Shown here: piece after piece, positions 35,351-45,453 of the stretch | How positions within the stretch are numbered: the stretch's first letter is position 1 | Layout: every line of letters starts with the position of its first letter | Source of the DNA: Bretschneidera sinensis | Lineage: Eukaryota > Streptophyta > Magnoliopsida > Brassicales > Akaniaceae | Assembly (NCBI GenBank): GCA_023935145.1 | Contig: CM043700.1 | Location: 69,277,620-69,341,619, forward strand | Reading direction: 5' to 3' | Length of the DNA stretch: 64,000 nt | The notes under the pieces: model-generated | What the model was told of the DNA's origin: nothing | Database searches by the model: none | What the model saw: only the letters and a program-made list of their open reading frames with translations | Made by a program: the position numbers and the translations under genes

Positions 35351-36617
35351 TGATGAGTCTTAAATATTGCATATTTTAGACCCTTAACTTATATTTGTTA
35401 TGCTCTTAGTTAGTAGTATTTCACTTTATTTTACGTCTTTCTTGTGTTTTGTGTATTTTTACAGGTTTGTGGAGAAAATAAAGCATTTCAGGAGATGTGA
35501 AGCTTCTGGAGACATTGCGATCGATCGCACGAGATATGCGATCGAGCGCACCTGCGCTCGAGCGCACATGCCTACGAACGAGCGCATGGTCAACATCCCA
35601 CATCAAAATATTTGAAGTTCAGTGCATCTGCGATCGATCGTAGCAGACATGCGATCGAGCGCACATGAGATCGTGCGCATAAGACATGCGATCGATCGTA
35701 CCTGCGATTGATCGCACCACATTGCGATCGAGCGCACACGGGCAGTATCCCACATCGAATCTGCAACCCATATTGCTCCGGGTCTTCCCCTATATAAACA
35801 CCATCTGGCTTCATCATCCAGTGTACAATTCCTGAGCTACTTTGGTGTTTACCGGTGGACGTCCGCCAGCATTCTGGTGGATCCCAAAGGCATTGCTACC
35901 ACGAGGGGAAGCGCCGCCCATCTGCGAGTGGAATTTCTCCCATGTAAAGTTGTTTATTTATTTATTTTTATTTAGTTGTTGTAGTTTAATGTTTAGCACT
36001 TTTATTATGAATTATAGTTTTATAGTTATGAGTGGCTAGACTCTTCAGCTAAGGTTGAAGATGAAGCCCCGTCGTTGTTTGGCGTAGTAGTTCAGATTTG
36101 CTTGTACAAATCTAACAATTTTTAGTATAAAATGTTCTGTCAATTATTTGAGTTAATCTTATAATTGATTGAGTTTAAATTGTCGGTTGGATATTCTTTG
36201 TGTTTCATCTGATGGATACATTGAATGCTTATCGATTAAATTGGATTTCCTTTGTGATTTGTTAAAAGCGGATACATTGGATGCTTTTGGTTTAATTGGG
36301 ATATTCTTTGTTTTTTGTCGTAAGTTGGATTCATGGAATGTTTTGATAGGCTATATTTTTAGAACATATATGCTTAACTTCGGTGGGGTGGATTCGGAAA
36401 CCTTAGTGCTTTTTATTATTAGTTTTAAAATCAACTTAGTTTAGTTTTAATTTATTTTACAATATCATTCTGAAATTTGGAACTAGGTTAAGATAGAGTT
36501 AGTTTAGATTAAAAATATATTTTCACAACGCAATTCCCTGTGGATTCGACCTCGCACTTGCACAACGCTATACTGCAAACGACTCGTGCGCTTGCGAGTA
36601 AATTAAAACTCACAACA
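35351..36617 (+). repeat. 5' LTR of Athila-2
   Basis: It starts TGATGAGTCT and ends CTCACAACA. A TATATAAAC box is at 35791-35799. Upstream, at 35517-35735, lie many copies of GCGATCGATCGC, GCGATCGAGCGC and close variants. Compared with the 3' LTR it carries an extra ~40 bp of this array. Confidence 0.92.
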
Positions 36618-36623
36618 AGTTTT

Positions 36624-36641
36624 TGGCGCCGTTGCCGGGGA
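36624..36641 (+). other. Primer-binding site of Athila-2
   Basis: TGGCGCCGTTGCCGGGGA lies six bases after the 5' LTR and is the classic Athila/Tat-type site, complementary to Asp tRNA. Confidence 0.9.
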
Positions 36642-36743
36642 ATTGTTTGGTTTGTGAAAATTTTTTTTGTCTGAATTGATTTTAGTTTTCTACTAGTTAG
36701 TTATCAATTTTAAAAAAAAAAATTTAATTTAATTTTAAAAAAA

Positions 36744-38324
36744 ATGTGGATGAATCCAGCGCCGGTTTCACAGTCTTTAGAGGATGCCCTCAAGGATTTC
36801 ATTAAAATGATCGGCCCGTCCCTCAATCCTGCCAACACATTCAATGTTGATAGTTGTTCCATCTGTGCTAGTCCTCTGCATTTAGCACAGAATTGTTCAT
36901 CAATGCCGGCTTTTGCCGAGTATCCCATGGAACAAATGAATGCTTTCAATGAGTGTTGTTGGCAATCAAATGGATCTTACTCTGAAACATACAATCCAGG
37001 GTGGTGGGACCACTCTAATGTTTCATGGATGCAGAACCAACTGAGGAATCAGGGAGGAGACCCTTATCATGCTCACAATCAATACCCTCCCGAATTTCCT
37101 CCACCAATTCCAAGTTATGGTCACTCAGCTTATCCAGCACCATCACCCACTTACCAAGCTCCCATTCAAGCGCCAGCGTCAGTTTCACAGTCATTGGAGG
37201 ACGCTCTCAATGATTTCATGAAAACGACTAGCCAATCTATGAGTGAAGTGATGAGTGCAACAATAGAAAACACCCAAGCGATTGCCACACTAGAGAGTCA
37301 AATTGATCAAATCGCAAGTTACGTGGGTGAAGGAGAGGAAGGAACGTTCTCCAGTCAAACTGATCCTAACCCAAAGGAACAGTTTGCGGTGGGAAATTTA
37401 TTAACTCCTATGCATTGGCAGGAACAAGTGCAATCAATTGTCCCATTGAGGTCTGGGAGACAAGTGCACAATCAAGTGGAAGAGAACCCTGCTATACACC
37501 AAGGGCAAGAAAGTGGCAACAATGAGAAGAGAGATGCTGAGCCATCTACAGCCACACCTATTATTAATGATCTCTCTAGGTCGTTTTTACCTAAAGCGCC
37601 TTACCCTGAGAGACTACAAGTGCCCAAGAAAAAAGGGAAGTCTGAGGACATTTTGGAGGCATGCTTTGCTCAATTTGAAGACGATTTGGATTTAGATAAG
37701 TTATTTGAGCAAGCAAATGCTACTTTGGAGTCTACTCCTCAAAAGATCAGTGAGATGGAGGAAACCACAACACCTGAACTCCCCAAGAAGGAACTTAAGC
37801 CTTTATCGGACAATCTTAAGTATAAGTTCCTAGGTCCAGCAGATTCTTTGCCTATAATTATAGCTTTAGATTTGGGTGATGCTCCAGAGGAGAAATTATT
37901 GGACGTCTTAAGAGAGCATAAGGAAGTTATAGGCTGGACTTTTGAGGATGTCAAGGGAATCAACCCCTCGTTGGTAATACACACGATACAGTTGGAGGAG
38001 AATGCCAAGCCATCGAGGGAGCCATAAAGAAGGCTCAACCCTGCTATGCAAGAGGTTGTGAGGGCAAAAGATATTAAGCTGTTAAAGGCAGGGATCATTT
38101 ATCCTATCTCTGATAGCAAGGGGGTGAGCCTAATTAAAGTCGTGCCCAAACGTGTTGAATTGACGGTAGTAAATAAAGACGACGAGTTGGTTCCAACTCG
38201 AGTGCAATCAAGATGGAGAAAGTGTCTAGACTACCGTAAATTGAATGCTGCCACTAGGCCTGATCATTTTCCATTCCCATTTATTGATCAGATGGTGGAG
38301 CGCTTAGTTGGGCCTGTTTACTAA
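36744..38324 (+). pseudogene. Rearranged gag-pol remnant of Athila-2
   Basis: The ATG at 36744 opens 427 codons. Residues 6-24 ('APVSQSLEDALKDFIKM') nearly repeat residues ~147-165 ('ASVSQSLEDALNDFMKT'). A CCHC knuckle, 'CSICASPLHLAQNC', is at residues 38-51. Then come the Athila linker ('NPGWWDHSNVSW', 'IVPLRSGRQV') and 'YPERLQVPKKKGKSEDILE'. At that point the protease region is skipped and the frame continues 'ACFAQFEDDLDLDKL'. A TAA at 38025-38027 replaces Gln in 'EPQRRLNP'. The next frame ends in the first RT motif ('CLDYRKLN', 'DHFPFPFIDQMVE'). Nothing beyond that RT segment remains. Confidence 0.85.
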
Positions 38325-39610
38325 TGTTAGGTCTGGCTGAAGACGTTAAACTTAGCGCTCATGGGAGGCACCCCACAGCTTATCTTTTCTTTTGTTTATT
38401 TATTATTTCACATTTTTATGATTAATGTTTGTTTCCAGTATTTTTTTGTTTTCCAGTTTTTATTTTTCAGGGACAAAGCGTACTTCAATTCAAGTTTGGG
38501 GGTATGCTATGAGCCATACCAGTCCAGATAGTTTTCCATATCTCAGGTCAGCTCTTTCCATATTAGTCACACATTGGGGTCAATGTGTAATTTAAGTTTG
38601 GGGGTATGGGAGACACATCACACACTTTGTCATAATTTGTTGTCTTTTCGTCATAGAGATAAATGCATGCTCATGTTATCGTGAAATTTTAGTTTATCTA
38701 AACATTTTCTGTGATGTGATGTCATTGGTGAGCTTAACATTTTGAACACATGATCTGGTGATAAATTTTTAAAATTTAGTTACTTACTTTAGGCATTTTG
38801 AGAATTCACATGTTTGATCTAATCTAACATGAGCACATTAGCACAAATTATGTGAGGTATGACACGTGATTTTAATGTGTATTTTTCCTTATCTTAACTG
38901 AAACTGGATGACTTGTTGGATGAACACTTGGGCATAAAGAAAGAAAAAAAAAATTAATTACTACAACTTTCCGCTGAGTAACTGGACCTCTTGCCTCAGT
39001 AAGCAGTGAGTGTTCACGTCAAAAGGTGGAATTTTTCTTGGTAGTATTAAGGCCGGTTTATTTTCGTAGCCTTTTTGACTCGAGTTAGTAAGTCCTTAGG
39101 GGTGTCTGTACACCTAATGCCCTAAAACCATCTGGTTTGGGAGTCATTGACTCAACACTCGCTACATGGGTCAATTAGAAAGCTTAAGGGAACTAAACAT
39201 AGTCGTGCCTTATTATTGTTAAAAAAAATAAAAAGAATAAAAGAATAAAATAAAAACTATGCCTTTTCGTTCATTTTTGATGGGAAATTCGGTGAATCTT
39301 GAGACATGGAGACCTTACACATTAGAGTTACTTGGAAGCTTCATTTTTATATGCTAATTCACCTTACACTGATTCAAGCTTGTGATGCCTTATCCTGCCT
39401 TTTGTAAGTAATTAGATTTTAACATTTCTATTCATTGCGAAGATGGGTTTACCTTTTTAAGCTTGCTTATGAATGAATATCATGGTGATGTGTGCTCCTT
39501 AAATTTTTGGATACCATGAGTGATGACTTTATCTTTATGTTCTTTGTTTTTCATTGAGTATTTTATTTTGTTTTGCTAAGGGACTAGCAAAATATAAGTT
39601 TGAGGGTATT
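38325..39610 (+). other. Conserved non-coding 3' region of Athila-2
   Basis: This stretch has no supported ORF but matches 14418-15880 of Athila-1 in opposite orientation, including CTCATGGGAGGCACC near 38360, AGTAACTGGACCTCTTGCCT near 38977, GACTCAACACTCGCTACATG near 39149 and the PPT. In Athila-2 pol is almost gone yet this region is kept. Confidence 0.8.
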
Positions 39611-40841
39611 TGATGAGTCTTAAATATTGCATATTTTAGACCCTTAACTTATATTTGTTATGCTCTTAGTTAGTAGTATTTCACTTTATTTTACGTATTT
39701 CTTGTGTTTTGTGTATTTTTACAGGTTTGTGGAGAAAATAAAGCATTTCAGGAGATGTGAAGCTTCTGGAGATATTGCGATCAATCGCACGAGATATGCG
39801 ATCGAGTGCATGGTCAACATCCCACATCGAAATATTTGAAGTTCAGTGCATCTACGATCGATCATAGCAGACATGCGATCGAGCGCACATGAGATCGTGC
39901 GCACAAGACATGCGATCGATAATACCTGCGATCGATCGCACCACACTGCGATCGAGCGCACACGGGCAGTATCCCACATCGAATCTACAACCCATATTGC
40001 TCTGGGTCTTCCCCTATATAAACACCATCTGGCTTCATCATCCAGTGTACAATTCCTGAGCCACTTTGGTGTTTACCGGTGGACGTCCGCCAGCATTCTG
40101 GTGGATCCCGAAGGCATTGCTACCACGAGGGGAAGCGCCGCCCATCTGCGAGTGGAATTTCTCCCATGTAAATTTGTTTATTTATTTATTTTTATTTAGT
40201 TGTTGTAGTTTAATGTTTAGCACTTTTATTATGAATTATAGTTTTATAGTTATGAGTGGCTAGACTCTTCAGCTAAGGTTGAAGATGAAGCCCCGCCGTT
40301 GTTTGGCGTAGTAGTTCAGATTTGCTTGTACAAATCTGACAATTTTTAGTATAAAATGTTCTGTCAATTATTTGAGTTAATCTTATAATTGATTGAGTTT
40401 AAATTGTCTGTTGGATATTCTTTGTGTTTCATCTGATGGATACATTGAATGCTTTTCGATTAAATTAGATTTCCTTTGTGATTTGTTAAAAGCGGATACA
40501 TTGGATGCTTTTGGTTTAATTGCGATATTCTTTGTTTTTTGTCGTAAGTTGGATTCATAGAATGTTTTGATAGGCTATATTTTTAGAACATATATGCTTA
40601 ACTTCGGTGAGGTAGATTCGGAAACCTTAGTGCTTTTTATTATTAGTTTTAAAATCAACTTAGTTTAGTTTTAATTTATTTTGCAATATCATTCTGAAAT
40701 TTGGAACTAGGTTAAGATAGAGTTAGTTTAGATTAAAAATATATTTTCACAACGCAATTCCCTGTGGATTCGACCTCGCACTTGCACAACGCTATACTGC
40801 AAACGACTCGTGCGCTTGCGAGTAAATTAAAACTCACAACA
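39611..40841 (+). repeat. 3' LTR of Athila-2
   Basis: It starts TGATGAGTCT and ends CTCACAACA. It is nearly the same as the 5' LTR, apart from a shorter CGATCG-word array (39777-39960) and scattered base changes. The TATA box is at 40015-40022. Confidence 0.92.
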
Positions 40842-40889
40842 TGTTTGGAAGATCATCACCTAGACATCTTGTCAAGGTGATTTTCAACA
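40842..40889 (+). repeat. 3' LTR of the copia element, last 48 bp
   Basis: TGTTTGGAAGATCATCACC … TTTTCAACA matches the end of the 5' LTR at about 30600-30649. It follows the second TGTTT copy and is followed by TTGAT, the duplicated MULE sequence. Confidence 0.9.
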
Positions 40890-41563
40890 TTGATGAACCA
40901 CAAAACCCATATATTTGTACAAGAAAAGGGAAGTACATAGAATGTGGCAAATGCAATGGGATAGGTCACAATGCAAGAACATGCAAAGCTTGTGTAGCTG
41001 GTGAATCACCCTAGTAAAAGAGGATGAGGCTGAAGAAAATGTGGTCCTTATCTACAAATCAGGTAGTTGACGAAACTGGTAATGTTGGTTTATCTTCAAA
41101 TCAAGTTGGTATTCTTTATTATAATTAAATGAAACTATTACTTGCTTATATTGGTATCCTTATTTTGTTGACTGTATGTACTTTAGACATCAAGTAGTTA
41201 ATTGCCTCCACCTCCCATCAATCTTGCTGATGTTGGTTCATCTTCAAATTAGGATGGTGTTTACTAAATCCATAATTTATCATATCAAATGTTGAATTAC
41301 ACTAGTACTTAGAGAAATTGTCACTCTTGCAGGCAGGGAGAGGCAGAGCAGTTCCAGCAAGAACAGAATTGAAGGCCACTCTTTCAAAAGGAAGTGGAGG
41401 AGTCCTAGTTGTTTTCAGTGGAAGCGAAAAAGGTAGATGTAAGGGAAGGGGAAGAAAAGCTGCTACACCAGCTGCTGCTTGTGGGGGTGAATCAGCTATT
41501 TCTAGTAGGGGTGAACCAACTGCTGCTAGTGGGAGTGAAGCACCGCCTGTTTCCAGGGGTTGA
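40890..41563 (+). pseudogene. MULE transposase fragment 4 (CCHC knuckle and Gly-rich C-terminus)
   Basis: The frame resumes 'EPQNPYICTRKGKYIECGKC'. The knuckle 'CGKCNGIGHNARTC' (about 40946-40988) is the one found near the C-terminus of plant MuDR-type transposases. Two stops follow 'AGESP'. After a non-coding gap an acceptor-like TTGCAG at about 41328-41333 leads into a Gly/Arg/Ala-rich tail ('AGRGRAVPART' … 'GRCKGRGRKAATPAAACGG') ending at TGA 41561-41563. The minus-strand ORF over the tail is a shadow. Confidence 0.8.
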
Positions 41564-41831
41564 TGAGCACAAAATGGTAGAGGGAGATAAACAACAACTT
41601 TGAGTGCCAATGCCCCAAGAACTAAAATGAAACATGTTGCATCTGGATGAGATTCTCAAGGTGTGTGGGACTACTATACCTAGGATGAATGGAATAGGAC
41701 TAATTGTTTGGAATGGATGGAATATGACTAATTTTTTATTTTGGCCTTAACATGGCTTTTTTATGTTTAGTATGTGTTTGTTGGTATAGGGATATGACTA
41801 TTTTTATGGAGACGGATAGATAGTCATTGGA

Positions 41832-41881
41832 ATATGGATATGGATATGGATATGGATATGGATATGGATAGATAGATAGAT
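41832..41881 (+). repeat. ATGGAT hexamer and GATA tandem repeat
   Basis: About six copies of GGATAT/ATGGAT run head to tail and pass into GATA repeats. It lies in the likely 3' flank of the MULE gene. Confidence 0.85.
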
Positions 41882-44300
41882 TTTGTGATATAAATAATAA
41901 ATACAGAAAATAACTTCAATGCTGTTTGTAATGTACTCAGGTTGAGGTATTGAATTTGCCTCTTACGGAATTCAGTCAAATAGAATTCAATAAAATTTAA
42001 TTCTGAAATTTATTTACTTTGTTTAATTTTCTTTCTTCCTTCTCATTTTGTATCAAATCATTGTAAATTCATTATCTCATAATCTCCACAACCTCAATGC
42101 AAAGTCATTGTTTATAATCTCCAAATTTGGTCAAACTTGAAAAAAATTGCGAAAAAAAAAGCGGAAACAAAAAAATCTCGTTTCTGTTTGTTTTTGGAAG
42201 CAAGAGAGAAACACGGGAAATAACCGACTTTTCGTACCACAGCGATTACTTGGGTTCGAGCCATGCCTAAGGGTTTTTCTTACTCTTTTTCTCCCTTGTC
42301 TTTCAACAAATCCAACATTCAAACTCAAAATCATACAAAAAATCTTTATCATCTTTCAACAAATCTAACATTAAAACTCAAAATCATACCAGAAATCCAA
42401 GTATTCAAGTTCAACTCACAATCAATACGCAAGAAATTTTTTGATTTGAAAGTTTGAGTCTTCACTCGTCATCTCATCCCCTCGAGGATGAGGCCCAACT
42501 GAGCTTCTCAATTTCTCATGCTAACATGGTGAATCATGGATGAAGCCTGAAGGATTTAGTGAGAAAGTGAGACAAGGACGATGAGATTAGGTGAAAGACT
42601 CTAATGATACCACGCTGGTCTCTGTCTATTCTTTGAAGGGATGGGATGATGCTAGTGTAACTGGTGTTGTCTCTCTCTCCTAAATGGATATAAATTGATT
42701 GGGCATAATGGAAAGGGCCAATCACATGTGGTGGCGGGTGGATAAGGGAATGGATAAAATCTTCAAATAAATTTATTGCTATCACATCTATTTTCTTTAA
42801 TGATTTGGTGTATAGAGGGACTTATTGATGGAAGTTAAAAAAAATGGTAACTAGACCAGCCAAACATGTTTTTAATTTTCTGTTATAAAAAATTAAAAAT
42901 AATTTTTATTTACCAAACATGTTTTATATTTTTTAAATTGATAAAACAAATTAAATACAAAATAATTAAAAATAAAAAATAGAAAGCAACAACGATACCA
43001 ATCAAGCCTAACATTTTAATAAGCTCTTGGAAGCATTTTTACAACTATATTGTGCCCATTACAGTGCACCCATCATAAACCCATTGAATTCACAAAAAAA
43101 AAAAAAAAAAAAAACCATTAACACCCACGCACAACCACATCAACACATTCAATATCCATCACAGGGAAACATGAAAACAGTATCCCAACCACAAAATAAT
43201 AACAAAAGACAGACAAAAATCTCAATTTTTTCTCTCTGTCTCGTGAATGGATTAAGTCAGCCTTTATCTTCTTTTGCCTCTTGCAGGTAAGTGTAAGTTG
43301 CAGCTCTAATTCTCTCTCTCTTCCTCAAGCAGCAGCAATTTCAGCTTCCAATCTGGTTAGTTCATGAAGCAAAGTGGGCAGGATTTGCTTGCCACGCGAG
43401 CATGTCGATGGGTATGACCATCTGAAAAAATTGCAACTCTCTCCTTCCTGAATTCAGAACCCAATAGAAATTGGAATTAAAACCAATAAAACCCAGAATC
43501 TACAAAGATAAAAACCTACAAAATTGAGTGCAATTTACCATGAAACCTGGATAAGCATCAGTCCATGATGTCTTCAATGGTGACCTCAATCCACAGTCGC
43601 AGTAGAATCTTCTTATTGGAGATGGAAGGTTCTTCTTTTCTAGATTGATGTTCATGACTAATTTCTTCTTATTCCTCCAATGTGAAACCCAAACAAAAAA
43701 GGAAAAATATAAGAAAGGGAAAGGTCAGTTGGCTGCTAGCATGAAATCATCGACATTTCCTCCCAATTTGTTCATCACGTGACACGTGCTTGTCACGTGA
43801 TGAACTTAACAGAATTTGCAAGGTTTTTAACGGCGTAAGTATAATGTTAACGGCGAAATGCACAGGGTACCAAAATGTTACAAAAAATGAGTAAACCACA
43901 GGATATTTTATTGAAGTTTGCCCAATTGTATTTTCCCCAAAAGATTGATGTTTGCTTTCCTGTTACAACCAAACGGCATGGCGCCCTTAGCCCTCTTAAA
44001 ACCGAAAAATAGGCACCGTGTTCCTATATGAAAACTGAAAATGGCAAGCAGTTCCTACTGGGTCCCACTGCAAAACCTGGTTATAGTCATCTAAATCGAG
44101 ATTCTTTAACCCAAAAGAATGCTCGCTCCCTTATGTATATGTAGTTGCACTATAGTCTTTCCTATAACTTGCTATTCTGTGCAACTTATGATTCTTTAGT
44201 GTAAAGTTTATAAAAAGATTGCTTGTTTAAATATTCCTTTTGAATTTTGCCTATGTTCGTTGTTGAATTATATATTTATAATTATGAAATTTTGTTCTAA
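41882..44300. other. Intergenic stretch, no supported gene
   Basis: The sequence is AT-rich with a poly-A run (about 43094-43114), short isolated ORFs without recognisable domains and one perfect inverted repeat (43770-43805). The word group 'GTAAACCACAGG … TTTGCCCAATTG … TTTTCCCC' at 43894-43938 looks like a transposon end and could be the right border of the MULE. No matching left end is visible. Confidence 0.4.
43770..43805. repeat. Perfect 14-bp inverted repeat with three CACGTG cores
   Basis: GTTCATCACGTGAC and GTCACGTGATGAAC pair perfectly around the 8-base loop ACGTGCTT. CACGTG occurs once in each arm and once across the loop edge. CACGTG is the plant G-box bound by bZIP and bHLH factors; any role here is unproven. 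Confidence 0.8.
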
Positions 44301-44309
44301 ATTATTAGG

Positions 44310-44396
44310 CAAGGCTCGCGACAACAAGAAAGAGAGATGACCCAGAAAGATCAGTTCGAAGATGATGAAATTGTCAAGATTGAAATTGATGAGTTT
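44310..44396 (+). other. Possible upstream exon of the next gene
   Basis: After an acceptor-like ATTATTAG (44303-44309), an ATG at 44337 opens 31 codons of acidic peptide ('MTQKDQFEDDEIVKIEIDE'). A weak GT donor (GA|GTTTCT) lies at 44393. Joining it to the next gene's acceptor (TTCTAG at about 45445-45450) would give an early stop, so it is more likely a 5' UTR exon with a short upstream ORF, or chance. Confidence 0.25.
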
Positions 44397-45035
44397 CTCT
44401 TCTCTATACACTACTTAATTTTACTATGCTAGTCCACATTCTTTTGATTGTAATTCAATATTATTTTTTCAGTAGTAATTCTCTCTTCTGTGTAGTAATT
44501 TCTATTGAACATTGATTTGTATCATTTCCTACTGTTAATTATAGCTGTTGCTTTGCTAAATGCTTTGTTTCCAATTTTGAGAAAAAAAGCAAGATTGTCG
44601 ACTTTATTGAGGCTTCTCTCCATTTGAACACTTTTAGGTTTCTTTTTCTGATTAAATTTTCTTGTTCTTATCTGAAATCTTCATAAAGTAAGATTTTGGA
44701 CATCTGATTTGGAGGATAAAAGACTTCAGTTGTCTAATACTTTCGATTTTCGTCTCTGCTGGAGTGATTCGTGCAAGATTTCTCCTAGTTCTTTATTGGT
44801 TAGAATTTGATTTTATGAATATATATCAACCTTTGTTTATGTTTGCTTGAAATATAGTATTTTTATGTAATCAGGACATCATATTGTAATTGGATTGTTT
44901 ATATATATTGAGAATGAAATAAGCATTCCTTATTTGATGTATACCTTTGTTGGTTGGCTTGTTAATAAAGTAAGCTTCAATTATTATCTTAATTAGTATG
45001 TAATTCTAATAGGAGTTTAGGAGGACTAGTTCTCC

Positions 45036-45200
45036 CGAAGTTCTTGTTTGTCACAGTGTTATCAGAGATAAATGATATAAAGATCCATCTCACCCTTAAA
45101 AAGTAAGGGAAGAGTGAAAGAAATATATTTTATTTTCATTTGAGAATGAAATGGACTCTTGTGCCATGTATTTCTCATGGCATTTTTCCCAGTTCCAACT
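45036..45200. mobile_element. MITE copy A
   Basis: The left arm TTATCAGAGATAAATGATAT … GATCCATCTCACCC (about 45059-45095) pairs imperfectly with the right arm GAATGAAATGGACTCTTGTG … TTTCTCATGGCA (about 45144-45182). A second copy of the same family with the arms in the same order lies at 48216-48382. It has no coding capacity. The outer borders are approximate. Confidence 0.6.
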
Positions 45201-45453
45201 GTAGATATATATTATAGATTAAATAAGTAGCTGAAGCCTTTGGTAGGCCAGAATATTGTAACATTGTCTTTTTTAGGCAATCTAAATTTCTTGTATCAAA
45301 GGGTATCACAACATGTTTCTTATTGCCGGCTTTTATGTTTCTTTATGCGGACTTCTGTTAGTTTTTCCCCTGTTCTTTTTGAGCTTCTAGATAAAAAGAA
45401 CTTTTTCTTTGATCCATTTGCATCAAAGAACTAAGTGAAAAGCCTTCTAGGCT

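Larger units (their letters stand above)
35351..40841 (+). mobile_element. Athila-2: internally deleted Athila-type element in the copia 3' LTR
   Basis: It is a plus-strand element of 5.49 kb with LTRs of 1267 and 1231 bp. The Asp-tRNA-type PBS is perfect and a purine tract (GTTTGAGGGTATT) precedes the 3' LTR. The interior is only about 3 kb, against about 7 kb for Athila-1 without its insert. It lacks the gag capsid, the protease, the RT catalytic region, RNase H and integrase. It could move only with help from intact relatives. The exact TGTTT duplication shows normal integrase-mediated insertion. Confidence 0.92.
29701..40889 (+). mobile_element. Ty1/copia element in the MULE; its 3' LTR is split by Athila-2
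   Basis: The element starts TGTTGGTATTTG and ends TTTTCAACA, with the perfect duplication TTGAT at 29696-29700 and 40890-40894. Removing it rejoins MULE codons '…VVD' and 'EPQNPYICT…'. It has a 5' LTR, a Met-initiator PBS, a repeat-bearing leader and a gag-pol region in copia order (integrase before RT). The 3' LTR runs 34510-35350 and then 40842-40889. Without Athila-2 (35351-40841 plus one TGTTT copy) it is about 5.7 kb. The RT core is deleted and stops are frequent, so it is non-autonomous. 'RGRGES'-type nucleocapsid words and the overall layout suggest the Tork group, unproven. Confidence 0.9.

Noticed and set aside
41302..41610. 102-codon minus-strand Pro/Leu-rich ORF
   Set aside because: Shadow of the Gly/Ala/Arg-rich MULE C-terminus on the plus strand.
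42131..42457. Short ORFs at 42.1-42.5 kb as a small gene
   Set aside because: Low-complexity Lys/Asn/Phe translations without domain, codon bias or supporting splice sites.
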